A stretch of 20,000 bases of DNA from Neocallimastix lanati (nom. inval.) (GCA_016946835.1 JACVTC010000038.1:702501-722500), one strand, 5' to 3'; shown: positions 1-10,236, numbered from the stretch's first letter. Notes: generated from the letters alone by a model not told the origin. Translations and numbers: made by a program.

Positions 1-86
1 TACTTTTTGCTTAAACATTATTATTTAAAATATTATTATGTTTTAATTGGAAAAATAATTTTTTTTTTTTTTTTAATTAATTCAGT

Positions 87-87
<1 letters not shown>

Positions 88-130
<43 letters not shown>
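88..130. repeat. 43-nt poly-T tract
   Basis: This is an uninterrupted run of about 43 T, the longest homopolymer in the window. Comparable A or T tracts recur throughout, for example at 2120-2151, 4163-4190, 17402-17440, 18432-18461 and 19257-19298. They occur in both orientations and inside former coding sequence, so they are not simply poly-A tails of retrocopies. Exact lengths may vary between reads because such tracts are prone to slippage and sequencing error. Confidence 0.9.
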
Positions 131-134
<4 letters not shown>

Positions 135-181
135 CCAAACCTTTAAAAGATAAGAAATATATCAACAATCAACAAGTTTAT

Positions 182-302
182 TGAAAAAAAATATTTCATT
201 TGAAATTTTATTATCAAATGCTTTGAAGAGGATTTAAATTGAAAAAAAAAAAAATATTTCATTCGAAATTTTATTATCAAATACTTTGAAGAGGATTTAA
301 AT
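182..302. repeat. tandem duplication, two units of about 60 bp
   Basis: Two adjacent copies (182-239 and 240-302) share the same order of sequence, from TGAAAA through TATTTCATT to GAAGAGGATTTAAAT. They differ by two transitions (T/C and G/A) and by a longer A run in the second copy. The near identity suggests a recent duplication. No function is visible. Confidence 0.9.
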
Positions 303-422
303 TATATATAAATAAGTAGTACTAAAATATTGCAGAATCTCCCCCAAATAATAATAATAATAATAATAATAAAATTAAGAAGAAAGGTTTAACAGAATTA
401 TGTAAAGGTGGATACTCAAAAA

Positions 423-490
423 TTTAAGTGTTTGATTTAAACGTTCAACACGTCCTTTTTGTTTGGGGATAGGGAGGGGTTTCCTTGGAA
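423..490 (-). mobile_element. Integrase fragment of a decayed LTR-type retroelement
   Basis: On the minus strand the codons read PPYPQTK and then, after one extra A in an A run, GRVERLNQTLKFLS. The order PQTxGxVERLNQTL is a signature of the C-terminal part of the integrase core in Ty3/gypsy-like and related DDE integrases, just around the catalytic Glu. Only about 25 residues can be recognised. The upstream Asp motifs and the downstream chromatin-binding region are not identifiable, and the frame is broken between the two halves. This is a dead relic; the assignment to Ty3/gypsy rather than another DDE integrase group is uncertain. Confidence 0.6.
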
Positions 491-739
491 AGGAGATTGA
501 ATGAAAGGTGTTACCATTTTGATGCTAAAGTTAATTAATAAGATCTTTTTTTTATTTTTTTTATTTTTTTTTTTTTTGTTATGTTTGTTTGTTTGTTTAT
601 GTATTTCGTACCATTATCTGTTTTTCATAGAAATAATTTTTTTTATACGGGGTAGTATTAGTAATAATAATAATTTTATGAAATTTAACAAAAAAAAAAA
701 ATTGTTATAAACATCAAATTTGTTTTTAAATAAAAATTC

Positions 740-1006
740 AAAATTTTTCATATATAGGAAGTTTCAAGTTTTCCTAACAACCTCTGAATGAATTAATTCC
801 ATAGGTTTTAGAATCTTTATTATTGGATTTCTGTTCTTTCAATAAAAAAAAAAAAAAAAGACATATCTTTTACTTCAATTCATCTATTAAAATTTTTAAA
901 AATTTTTTATGGTTATAAATTGGTGGTGAACTAATACCATTTTCATTCCTATATTCATATAAACTAGTATAAAAGTTTTTGTCTCTTCATCATCATCATG
1001 AGAGAC
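740..1006 (-). pseudogene. Coding-like remnant, possibly an ARID-like domain
   Basis: The minus strand is open from about 1006 down to 873 and reads a peptide of normal composition. It includes FYTSLYEYRNENG followed by PPIYNHKKFLKILIDEL, then a stop. After a T-rich run (841-859 on the + strand), further pieces read IERTEI, KTYGINSFRG and GKLETSYI in different frames. The spacing of hydrophobic residues in the first piece (F..LY.....G....P....H..) resembles the start of an ARID DNA-binding domain, and the later pieces could be its second half. This is a hand match only; the frameshifts and stops show that the sequence is not functional here. Confidence 0.3.
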
Positions 1007-1307
1007 TTTTTTTTTTTTTTTTTTTTTAAACTTAATAACATTTCTATTTTATGTTGTTCAAATAAATTATTTAAATTCATTTATCATATTGAATGAATTG
1101 AATGTAATCATTATTAATTAATTAATTATTTAATTTTTTTTTTCTTTAAAGTTAATTATTTTATATTCTATATGAATATATAAGAATGCTTGACCGGACA
1201 AACAGAAAGTTTTTTTTTTTTTTTTTATTTTTTTTTTAAAGATTTTAGTATTAAACTTAAAAGGAAATCTTTTTTTTTTTTGGAAAAGGTAAGATAAACT
1301 AGTTTTC

Positions 1308-1338
<31 letters not shown>

Positions 1339-1355
1339 TTTTTTACGAGAAAGCC

Positions 1356-1385
1356 TCAATAGATAATAGCTCAATAGATAGTAGC
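1356..1385. repeat. 15-bp tandem duplication
   Basis: TCAATAGATAATAGC (1356-1370) is followed directly by TCAATAGATAGTAGC (1371-1385), with one A/G difference. It is a small local duplication just before the hexamer array. Confidence 0.85.
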
Positions 1386-1418
1386 TAATTAATGTCTAAA
1401 ATAGGATGTCACAAGGAA

Positions 1419-1562
1419 TAAAAATAAAAATAAAAATAAAAATAAAAATAAAAATAAAAATAAAAATAAAAATAAAAATAAAAATAAAAATAAAAATAAA
1501 AATAAAAATAAAAATAAAAATAAAAATAAAAATAAAAATAAAAATAAAAATAAAAATAAAAG
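1419..1562. repeat. Hexanucleotide array (AAAAAT)n, about 24 copies
   Basis: The period is exactly 6 across about 144 bp with almost no variation, ending in an A run (1564-1579) and then a T run. Because six is a multiple of three, one frame reads as a repeating Ile-Lys dipeptide. That explains the apparent 71-codon open frame at 1406-1621, which is not a gene. Confidence 0.95.
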
Positions 1563-1563
1563 T

Positions 1564-1597
<34 letters not shown>

Positions 1598-1612
1598 ATT
1601 ATTATTAATAGG

Positions 1613-1930
1613 GTATCATAAAACTACAGTGGTATCCAAAAGACTTTCCCTTGGCCGAATATTGGACCCAACCCCTACAATAATACGGTACATTTTAATC
1701 ATAGGCATTGATGATATTATATCCTCATGCCAATGATTACACCCACTGGAGGGGTAAATGGTTCCCATCCCGAAGCTCTTGGTCAATGAAGATAGATGTA
1801 AGAATGTATAAGAAAATACAGACCCAGGTAGATGTTTAACGACATGTGGGAAAGGGCGGCGACGCTGTACTAGTATGCCAATGAATATTTTACACTTAAC
1901 AGTTATATATCTGTTAATGGTCATAATGGG
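1613..1930. other. GC-enriched island of unknown nature
   Basis: For about 300 bp the base composition rises to roughly 40-48 percent GC (27 of 60 at 1621-1680, 29 of 60 at 1741-1800), far above the flanks and above the intact gene. The minus strand has a 102-codon open frame (1924-1616) whose peptide matches nothing I recognise, and the + strand frame is also largely open until 1730. Short self-complementary segments are present, such as GGCAT...ATGCC (1706-1733) around GATAT/ATATC. It could be a structured RNA gene, a recent insertion, or a fragment of a mobile element. I cannot decide between these. Confidence 0.6.
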
Positions 1931-2118
1931 TACTCATTACGTATGTCTAAATTTTATTATCATTGCTATTTAAATTTTTTTTTGAAACCCTCCATTCAAA
2001 AATATAATTCCTTTATTCACTACATACATATAAAAGTTTCCTCAATGAGGATGAATATTAAAAATTTCAATTCTATACAATTTATATAACAAAAATTGAC
2101 AAAAAATTTTTAGAAGAT

Positions 2119-2153
<35 letters not shown>

Positions 2154-2295
2154 TATATAATATAACAATATATAATATACAATATAATATTAAAATAAAA
2201 CCCATATATATGAATATAAAATAAAAAATTGAAAAAAAATAAATTTCATTAATAGTATAATATAATATATAATAAAAGTTAATAAAAAAATAAAG

Positions 2296-2360
2296 TAAAA
2301 TAAAATAAAATAAAATAAAATAAAATAAAATAAAATAAAATAAAATAAAAAATAAAAATA
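2296..2360. repeat. Pentanucleotide array (AAAAT)n
   Basis: About a dozen copies of a period-5 unit lie in tandem, drifting into AAAAAT spacing at the right end. Confidence 0.9.
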
Positions 2361-2662
2361 AACATAAAATTACGATTACCCAGAAATTTCATAGGAAAAA
2401 AAAAAAGTCGAAATTTGGTGGGGTCATCTTTATACGAGATAAAATTAGTACTACATAAAAAAAAAAAAAAAAAAAAACACTACGTATTTAATTAAAAATA
2501 ATTTAAATTAATAATATTTAAAAAAAATAAAAAAATAAAAAAAAAAAGGTTAATAATTTAATTAAAAATATAATTAAAAATAGCAAATAAAAGATAAAAT
2601 TATTGATTTAGAAAAACAAATAAAATAATTGAAATAGTAACAACTATAATATTTTCCTTCAA

Positions 2663-2695
<33 letters not shown>

Positions 2696-3005
2696 TATAA
2701 AGTTTTCTTGATATCAAAATTATTATTTATTATTATTATTATTATTATTAAGAACAAATATAATAATATTAGATTACATATATTTTATTTTCATTTTCTA
2801 TTATGATTTTCCAATTTGGGTTATAAAAATTTGGCTATCATATTACATTTAAAAATGAATTGTATAAATTTTCAACACATTTATATCATATAATATTATC
2901 AAAAAATGATATTATATATTTAATATTATATCTAATAATTGAATAGATTTTTTTTTTATTTTGAATATTTAGGTTGCCTTTCTTTTTTTTTTTTTTTTTT
3001 TTTTC

Positions 3006-3040
<35 letters not shown>

Positions 3041-3042
3041 TT
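3006..3042. repeat. Tetranucleotide array (TTTA)n
   Basis: About nine copies of a period-4 unit follow a T run that begins near 2982. Confidence 0.9.
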
Positions 3043-3662
3043 AAATAAATATATATACATCTGAATATTTTTCTATTAGTAGTGATATAACCCAATTTGG
3101 TATTCATTTTTTTTAATATTTCATTTTTTTAGATAAAACTTTAAAATTTTATTTTTTAAATAACTTTTCTTTTTGTTAATTCATAATTCATATATAAAAA
3201 CAAAAACATCAATAAATATATTACTAAAGTATGAAAATAGTTTATTTTAGAAAGACAAACAAATAATTTATGTTATAATTAAAAATTTGAGTACTTTATT
3301 TATTATGAATATTATAATAATAGGTAAACTTATTATTAAATGATAAAAGTTTACTAATTAGATATCACAAAGGAAGTATCATATTTTGTTCTTGTCCAAG
3401 TTATATTTGAATGATGATAAATATAAAAAAAATAATAATAATAATATTTTTTTTTATTATTATTATTGTATTTTTTTATTCTATAAATAATATCATTGTT
3501 TTCCATCTTCTAAAGAGTATAATTTTTGGAACAATATTTTCATAATTATTAAAAGATTAGATTATATAACATATAAAGAACAAATTTTTTTTTCTTCTTA
3601 GGAGCATGCATTAAGATTGATGAAAAGAAGTATTAAAAATATATATATATATATATTTTAGG

Positions 3663-3904
3663 ATGCTTCAATTCCTTATAACGTTTGCAGACAGCTCAGT
3701 ATTTTCAAACACCACTCTGAACATAAGAGATTTTCCAAATTGAAGAATAGTACGAATCAGCCTATATAATAATAATAATAAAAAAAAAAAAAAAAAAAAA
3801 AGTATTATAGTGTTATATTCCTTAAATTCCTTGAATGGTTTAAGTCTTTCTAAAGCAAAATTATTTCGAATAGATAAACCTCTAACTTTAGCCGGATAAT
3901 TCAA
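3663..3904. pseudogene. Coding-like remnant interrupted by a poly-A tract, family unknown
   Basis: This segment has a more balanced composition than its flanks and stays open on both strands. On the minus strand one frame reads through 78 codons, with MNYPAKVRGLSIRNNFALER near its start and LMFRVVFENTELSANVIRN at its end. The two parts are separated by a Phe/Leu run caused by the A tract at 3780-3801. On the + strand the first part reads MLQFLITFADSSVFSNTTLN up to a stop, and the second half is open as well. I do not recognise the family and cannot fix the strand. Confidence 0.3.
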
Positions 3905-4053
3905 TTACTCATTAAAATAGAGTAATGATTTTAAAGTTCATCATTTTTGATAAAACCTATTTTACTTAATAAATATGGAAAATTACTATTAGTTAATTTA
4001 AGTAAATTATTTAAAATGTTATTTATTAGTTAAAAAAAAAAAAAAAGATAGAT

Positions 4054-4159
4054 TTCCACTTTTAAATAGTCTAAGGTTCAATGCCTATTATTAATTTAGG
4101 ATCTTGACCCTTCTTATCTTTTCTTTTAACATTTAAATATTTATTAAGATATATATTAT

Positions 4160-4195
<36 letters not shown>

Positions 4196-4398
4196 AATCA
4201 TAAAAATTTTATGAATATGAATAACAATAATTTATTATTACACAAGTATTTATTTAAATGAAGAAAATATTCAATTAATTATGTGAAAATCTTACAATTT
4301 ATATATATATTACAATAGAAATAATATACAATAAATCCATTGATATATGTTTTAAGATAATCATAGCTATTATTATTGTATGAAAATAATAGTCTTTC

Positions 4399-4429
<31 letters not shown>

Positions 4430-4540
4430 AAGTCATAATATATATCTTAATAAATATTTAAATGTTAAAAGAAAAGATAAGAAGGGTCAAGATCCTAAAT
4501 TAATAATAGGCATTGAACCTAAGACTATTTAAAAGTGGAA
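4054..4540. mobile_element. Foldback (MITE-like) element with long inverted arms
   Basis: The left arm (4054-4190) starts TTCCACTTTTAAATAG and ends in 28 T. The right arm (4399-4540) begins with 29 A and ends CTATTTAAAAGTGGAA. Over about 107 nt the arms are reverse complements with a single mismatch (CTAAGG against CTTAGG), apart from small differences in the homopolymer. The loop (4191-4398) is about 208 bp of AT-rich DNA with no open frame. No clear target-site duplication borders the outer ends. The structure suits a non-autonomous foldback transposon, and a transcript through it would form a long near-perfect duplex. Confidence 0.85.
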
Positions 4541-4608
4541 TTGTTATATTAAAGATCTTATACTATCTGTTATACTACTTATTTTAAAGATAGGGATTCA
4601 ATCAGAAG

Positions 4609-4639
<31 letters not shown>

Positions 4640-5125
4640 ATTTTTAGTATAAAGAAAAAAAAAAAGAATAACTTAATCATGGAATCACTCTATTTTTCTT
4701 TTTTTTTTTTGTTTTTTTTTTTTAAAGTTATAAGGTGTGTATTATACAAAACAATACATTCAAACAAAAGTAAATTTTATTATAAAATAAATATAATTAA
4801 CTTTTATTATTACACTCAAATATTAACACTCAATTACAAAGGTGCCATTTGACTTTTTAAAAAAAAAAAAAAAAAAAAAGTATTAAGGTCATCTTTGCTG
4901 TCACAATAAAAAATAATTTACAAAAATAAATAGATTAATATTAAGCTTAAAGTGAAAAACGAAATTTTTAATGTTAACGGGAAGCATAAACTAAGTTTAT
5001 TTATGTATTTGTTTTTTAAATAATAATCATAATATAATAAAATAGTAATATACTTAAAAATATTAAGATCATCTTTGCTATCACAGCAAAAAATAATAAA
5101 AAATATTTAGTTATCAATTAATCTA

Positions 5126-5156
<31 letters not shown>

Positions 5157-6296
5157 CAAAGTTTATATAAATCAATAAAATTTTGATATGTGAAATGTTA
5201 AAGCAAATTAAAAAACATAAAATTATTCTAACTTTAAAATATATGTGATAATAAACTGATCACACATTAAAGGGAATGACAGGCTCTATATGAATGTAAA
5301 TTTTCTGGAAAAAAAAAAGTATATATATATAAACATATATAGATTTTATTTAAGGTATAGTTATATATAATATAGAAAAAAAGGTTCTTCTTAAATTAAA
5401 ATAAATAATAGTATAGATTTATAATAAATATAGTAAAGTATTTAATCAATACCATAATTATAAAACATAGAATCAAATCAAATAATATATATATTTATTA
5501 TAAATTATTAATAAATTAATAATAAACTTTTATTTAATAAAGAATTTTTTTAAAGTAAATTATATTTTACTTCTAAATATTATTGTAATACTAAATTAAC
5601 ACTCAAAATTATATATATAAACTACAAACTACTATATTAATTTTTCGTTATTTATTTCATTTTTTTTTATCATTTATTGAGTAGTACTATAATAAAGTTT
5701 TAAATATCAATCATTACTCTTTTATTGAATACTCTACATTATATAGACATATTGTTAGTAAATTTTATTATTTCTAAAATATTCAGTATAATTTCTAAAA
5801 TATTTTAGTATATTTTGTAACTTAATTTATTATGTAATAAGATATAATATCAAAAAATAATACTATACATTAGGCAATTAACTAATTGAAATATTATTAA
5901 TATTATTTAACAAAATCTAATAATTTTATTTTGTTTAATAATAGTTTTATTTATTACTTAATATGCGATATACCAAAATAAAAGTTAATATTTTACAAAG
6001 AATAATTAGTAATATTTTATATTAAGTATCATAAATTAAGTTTATATTATGAATACAATTCACATAAAATTAATATTATTATCATTATTATCATTATTAT
6101 TATTATTATTTAATTAATTAATTAATTGATAATCATATTTTATATTAATATTATAATTCTCTTATTTAATTAAAATTATTTTCATTTCTTTTATAGAATG
6201 AATTTAAATTGAATTATTAGGAAAATTAAATTATACTGAACTTAGAATTAACATAAAATTAAACTTGAAATTAACAAAGAGTTTATAAAAAATACT
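4541..6296. other. AT-rich spacer
   Basis: No gene is supported. The stretch contains a CT run (4613-4622), T runs (4622-4639 and 5126-5153), the related segments at 4881 and 5061, and a patch of slightly higher GC near 5258-5310 that matches nothing recognised. The rest is random-looking AT. Confidence 0.7.
4881..5098. repeat. Pair of related 38-bp direct repeats 180 bp apart
   Basis: TATTAAGGTCATCTTTGCTG... at 4881-4918 and TATTAAGATCATCTTTGCTA... at 5061-5098 align without gaps. In the conserved part (first 34 positions) they differ at four sites, all transitions. They may be the remains of a tandem duplication or of two copies of a short element. Confidence 0.75.
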
Positions 6297-6512
<216 letters not shown>

Positions 6513-7077
6513 GATTATGATTATGATTATGATACACATTTATAAGTTTTTTTTTTTTTTTTTTTTTTTATTTTATTATTATTATTATTGAATGTATATC
6601 ATTTCTAAATTATACATTTCGCAATATGTCTTAAAATTTTTTAAATTAATTGCCACATTATATAACTTTTTTTTACCAATAAATAAATAATTAAATAAAT
6701 AATTAAATAAACAATAAAAATCATTTTTGAAAAAAGTCTAAATATTTTATTATAAAATATTTTTAAATAAATGAATAATAAATAATAAATAATAAATAAT
6801 AAGTAATAAATAATAAATAATAAGTAATAAATAATAAATAATAAATAATAAATAATAAATAATAAATAATAAATAATAAATAATAATAAATAATAAATAA
6901 TAAATTAAATAATAAATAATAAATAATAAATAATAAATAATAAATAATAAATAATAAATAATAAATAATAAATAATAAATAATAAATAATAAATAATAAA
7001 TAAATAAATAATAAATAATAAATAATAAATAATAAATAAATAAATAAATAAATAATAAATAATAAATAATAAATAAT

Positions 7078-8200
7078 GAATGTCAAATGATAAATAATAA
7101 ATAATAATAAAGAGTATTTATTAATAAATAATAAATAATAAATAATAAATAAATAAATAATAAATAATAAATAATAAATAATAAATAATAAATAATAAAT
7201 AATAAATAATAAATAATAAATAATGAATGTCAAATGATAAATAATAAATAATAATAAAGAGTATTTATTAATAAATAATAAATAATAAATAATAAATAAA
7301 TAAATAATAAATAATAAATAATAAATAATAAATAATAAATAATAAATAATAAATAATAAATAATAAATAATAAATAATAAATAATAAATAATAAATAATA
7401 AATAATAAATAATAAATAATAAATAATAAATAATAAATAATAAATAATAAATAATAAATAATAAATAATAAATAATAAATAATAAATAATAAATAATAAA
7501 TAATAAATAATAAATAATAAATAATAAATAATAAATAATAAATAATAAATAATAAATAATAAATAATAAATAATAAATAATAAATAATAAATAATAAATA
7601 ATAATAAAGAGTATTTATTAATAAATAATAAATAATAAATAATAAATAATAAATAATAATAAAGAGTATTTATTAATAAATAATAAATAATAAATAATAA
7701 ATAATAAATAATAATAAAGAGTATTTATTAATAAATAATAAATAAATAAATAATAAATAATAAATAATAAATAATAAATAATAAATAATAAATAATAAAT
7801 AATAAATAAATAAATAATAAATAATAATAATAAATAATAAATAATAAATAATAAATAAATAAATAATAAATAATAAATAATAAATAATAAATAATAAATA
7901 ATAAATAATAAATAAATAAATAAAATATTAATAAATAAATAATCAATAATCAATAATCAATAATCAATAATCAATAATCAATAATAAATAAATAATAAAT
8001 AATAAATAATAAATAATAAATAATAAATAAATAAATAATAAATAATAAATAATAAATAATAAATAATAAATAATAAATAATAAATAATGAATGTCAAATG
8101 ATAAATAATAAATAATAATAAAGAGTATTTATTAATAAATAATAAATAATAAATAATAAATAATAAATAATAATAAAGAGTATTTATTAATAAATAATAA
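7078..8200. repeat. Higher-order units of 55 and 147 bp within the heptamer satellite
   Basis: The insert AGAGTATTTATTAATAAATA recurs with spacings of exactly 55 bp (7608 to 7663, 7663 to 7718, 8122 to 8177) and 147 bp (7111 to 7258). In three copies it is preceded 33 bp upstream by GAATGTCAAATGA. Each insert contains TATTTATTAATAAATA, a perfect 16-bp palindrome. Such fixed spacing points to amplification of larger blocks, by unequal exchange or replication, on top of heptamer slippage. Confidence 0.85.
7944..7985. repeat. Variant heptamer block (CAATAAT)n, six copies
   Basis: Six consecutive heptamers carry C in place of A, flanked on both sides by the standard unit. A single point variant has therefore been spread by local expansion. 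Confidence 0.9.
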
Positions 8201-8345
8201 ATAATAAATAAATAAATAATAAATAATAAATAATAAATAATAAATAATAAATAATAAATAATAAATAATAAATAATAAATAATAAATAATAAATAATAAA
8301 TAATTGAATAATAAATATTAAATATTAAATATTAAATAATTAATT

Positions 8346-8934
8346 AATAAATAAATATAAATATTTTATTTTTCTAATTAAAAAAATTGAATAATTAACA
8401 CTAATTTTTTATTCAGAATAAAATATAAATATTTCAAATATTAAGCAGTAAAAAAATATTTTCATATATTCTTCATATCTTCATATTACTGTTATATTAA
8501 AAAATTGCATATTATTTATTATGAATAATAAATAATTATATATTTTATATAGTTATTTTCATTATTAATATCAATATCAATATTTTATATAGTTATTTTT
8601 ATTATTAATATCAATATCAATATTTTATATAGTTATTTTTATTATTAATATCAATATCAATATTATATAGTTTTTTTATTTTATTAAAATTTTAATAATA
8701 AAAAATTGATAAAAATTAAGATAAAATATAAAAGAGTAAGAATAAAACATTTTTAGCGTAGTTATTTTTTTTATTTAATATTTTTTATTTAATATTTTTT
8801 ATTTATTTATTTTATTTATTTATTTATTTGTTTATATTTTGAAAGTATTTTAAGCCACATTTTGAGAAATGCATGATTTCAAAATGCACACCTCCCTTAT
8901 GATTATAATAATAATTATAATAATGATAATAATT

Positions 8935-8965
<31 letters not shown>

Positions 8966-9343
8966 CTATTATGATTTTTATTCATAATTATTATTATTTT
9001 AATTCATTATTAGCATTATTAGCATTATCTTTATTAATTATTATTATTAGTATTATTAGTATTATTAGTATTATTGTTTATATATAACCATTTATATATA
9101 TATTTAATTATAACTATTCATTTATTTTTCTAATTATTTATTGGTATATTAATTGATGTTTTTATCTTAAGCTTTCCTAAATTTACATTAATAAATAATT
9201 AGTTGATTTTTATTATTATGGAAATTGAAGAAAGCACCAGGAAGTTAATTATTTATTATTATTTCATAAATTTTCCATTTAATAATATTTTAAATTTTAT
9301 CAGAACAAACTTAATAATAAAGCATTTGTACTTTTAATATAAC
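8346..9343. other. AT-rich spacer between oppositely oriented satellites
   Basis: No gene is supported. It contains the 40-bp triplicate at 8541, TTTATTTAATAT runs (8766-8830) and ATT-rich sequence at 8897-9080, including TATTAGTAT repeats. A 72-codon frame at 8869-9087 is nearly all Ile and is produced by the ATT runs. Confidence 0.7.
8541..8660. repeat. Three tandem copies of a 40-bp unit
   Basis: Units at 8541-8580, 8581-8620 and 8621-8660 begin TATTTTATATAGTTATTTT and end ATCAATATCAA. The only difference is one C/T change at 8560. A truncated fourth start (TATTATATAG) follows. Confidence 0.95.
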
Positions 9344-9720
9344 TTATTTATTTATTATTTATTATTTATTATTTATTATTTATTATTTATTATTTATTAT
9401 TTATTATTTATTATTTATTATTTATTATTTATTATCTATTATTCAATTATTTATTATTTATTATTTATTATTTATTATTTATTATTTATTATTTATTATT
9501 TATTATTTATTATTTATTATTTATTATTTATTATTTATTATTTATTATTTATTATTTAATAATTATTTCCATTATTTATTATTTATTATTTATTATTTAT
9601 TATTTATTATTTATTTATTTCTTTTTATTTATTTATTTATTATTTATTATTTATTATTTATTATTTATTATTTATTATTTATTATCTATTATTGATTATT
9701 TATTTATTATTTATAATTAT
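9344..9720. repeat. Heptamer satellite in inverted orientation (TTATTAT)n
   Basis: This is the reverse complement of the unit filling 6767-8345, with the same period of 7. It shares the variant TTATTCAATTATTTA (near 9429), whose complement occurs at the right end of the first array (near 8300). The right side decays into ATTAATGTATTTATTTATCT units up to about 9830. Confidence 0.95.
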
Positions 9721-9830
9721 TTATTATTTATCATTTTTGATTATTTATTTATCTATTATTAATGTATTTATTTATCTATTATTAATGTATGTATTTATTT
9801 ATTATTAATGTCTTCATTTATTTATTTACT

Positions 9831-10236
9831 TTATTCCTTTCCCTAGTGTATAATATTTTTATGGTTTTTCTTCCTCTTTAATTATTATTCGTTAACTTGT
9901 TATCTCCGTTTTCTAAAACTTTTATTTATTATTATAGTTGTTATCTTTTTTATTTTTCTATTTTCTATTTTTTTTTTTTTTTCTTTTTTTCTTTAATCGA
10001 ATAAGAAATAATAATAAAAAATGTTTTATATTAATTTTAATACTATAAATTTAATTCTATTTAAATTAGTATATTATTATATATTATTATATATTGTAAA
10101 TATTAATTTATTATACTGTAAAATATACTTTCAGGTATTAAAGAATTTAAATTTATTATATTATATATACATTTCTTTTATTATAATATATTATTAATCA
10201 TAATAAGTTATATTTATTATTATAATAGTAATATAT
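9831..10236. other. AT-rich spacer
   Basis: Nothing is supported beyond T-rich pyrimidine runs (9930-9995) and AT-rich sequence. Confidence 0.65.

Larger units (their letters stand above)
1931..3662. other. AT-rich spacer with short simple repeats
   Basis: No gene is supported. The stretch holds long A runs at 2120-2151 and 2665-2693, a pentamer array at 2296-2360, a TTTA array at 3006-3042, ATT runs near 2727-2750 and a short TA run near 3641-3656. A small less-AT-rich patch near 2407-2455 contains GGTGGGGTCATC but gives no recognisable product. Confidence 0.7.
6767..8345. repeat. Heptanucleotide satellite (AATAATA)n, about 1.55 kb
   Basis: The dominant period is 7 (AATAATA), broken by AAATAAAT phase variants and by two kinds of insert. 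GAATGTCAAATGA occurs at 7078, 7225 and 8089. AGAGTATTTATTAATAAATA occurs seven times, at 7111, 7258, 7608, 7663, 7718, 8122 and 8177. A CAATAAT variant run lies at 7944-7985. The array grades on the right into AAATATT units (8311-8345). No coding sequence is present. Long minus-strand open frames arise because the repeat has no stop codon on that strand. Confidence 0.95.

Noticed and set aside
501-710. 69-codon + strand frame with Phe/Leu-rich start
   Set aside because: It is T-run sequence on the strand opposite the integrase relic and has no recognisable domain. The signal-peptide look comes from poly-T.
1406-1621. Frame encoding repeated Ile-Lys
   Set aside because: It is a reading of the hexamer array and the A and T runs after it.
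1735-1790. Resemblance to 5S rRNA (CCACTGGA followed by TTCCCATCCCGA)
   Set aside because: The partner strand for helix II and the internal control region with the expected downstream half are missing in both orientations, so it is at most a chance or fragmentary likeness.
4070-4095. tRNA B-box-like GGTTCAATGCC in the foldback arm
   Set aside because: The flanks do not form a T stem, and no A box, anticodon arm or acceptor stem can be drawn.
6763-7953. Minus-strand hydrophobic frames of 72-156 codons
   Set aside because: They arise from a heptamer satellite that lacks stops on that strand. Composition is purely repeat-derived.
7078-8200. CRISPR-like look of regularly spaced identical inserts
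   Set aside because: The spacers are themselves heptamer repeats, not unique sequence, the context is eukaryotic, and no cas-like gene is present.
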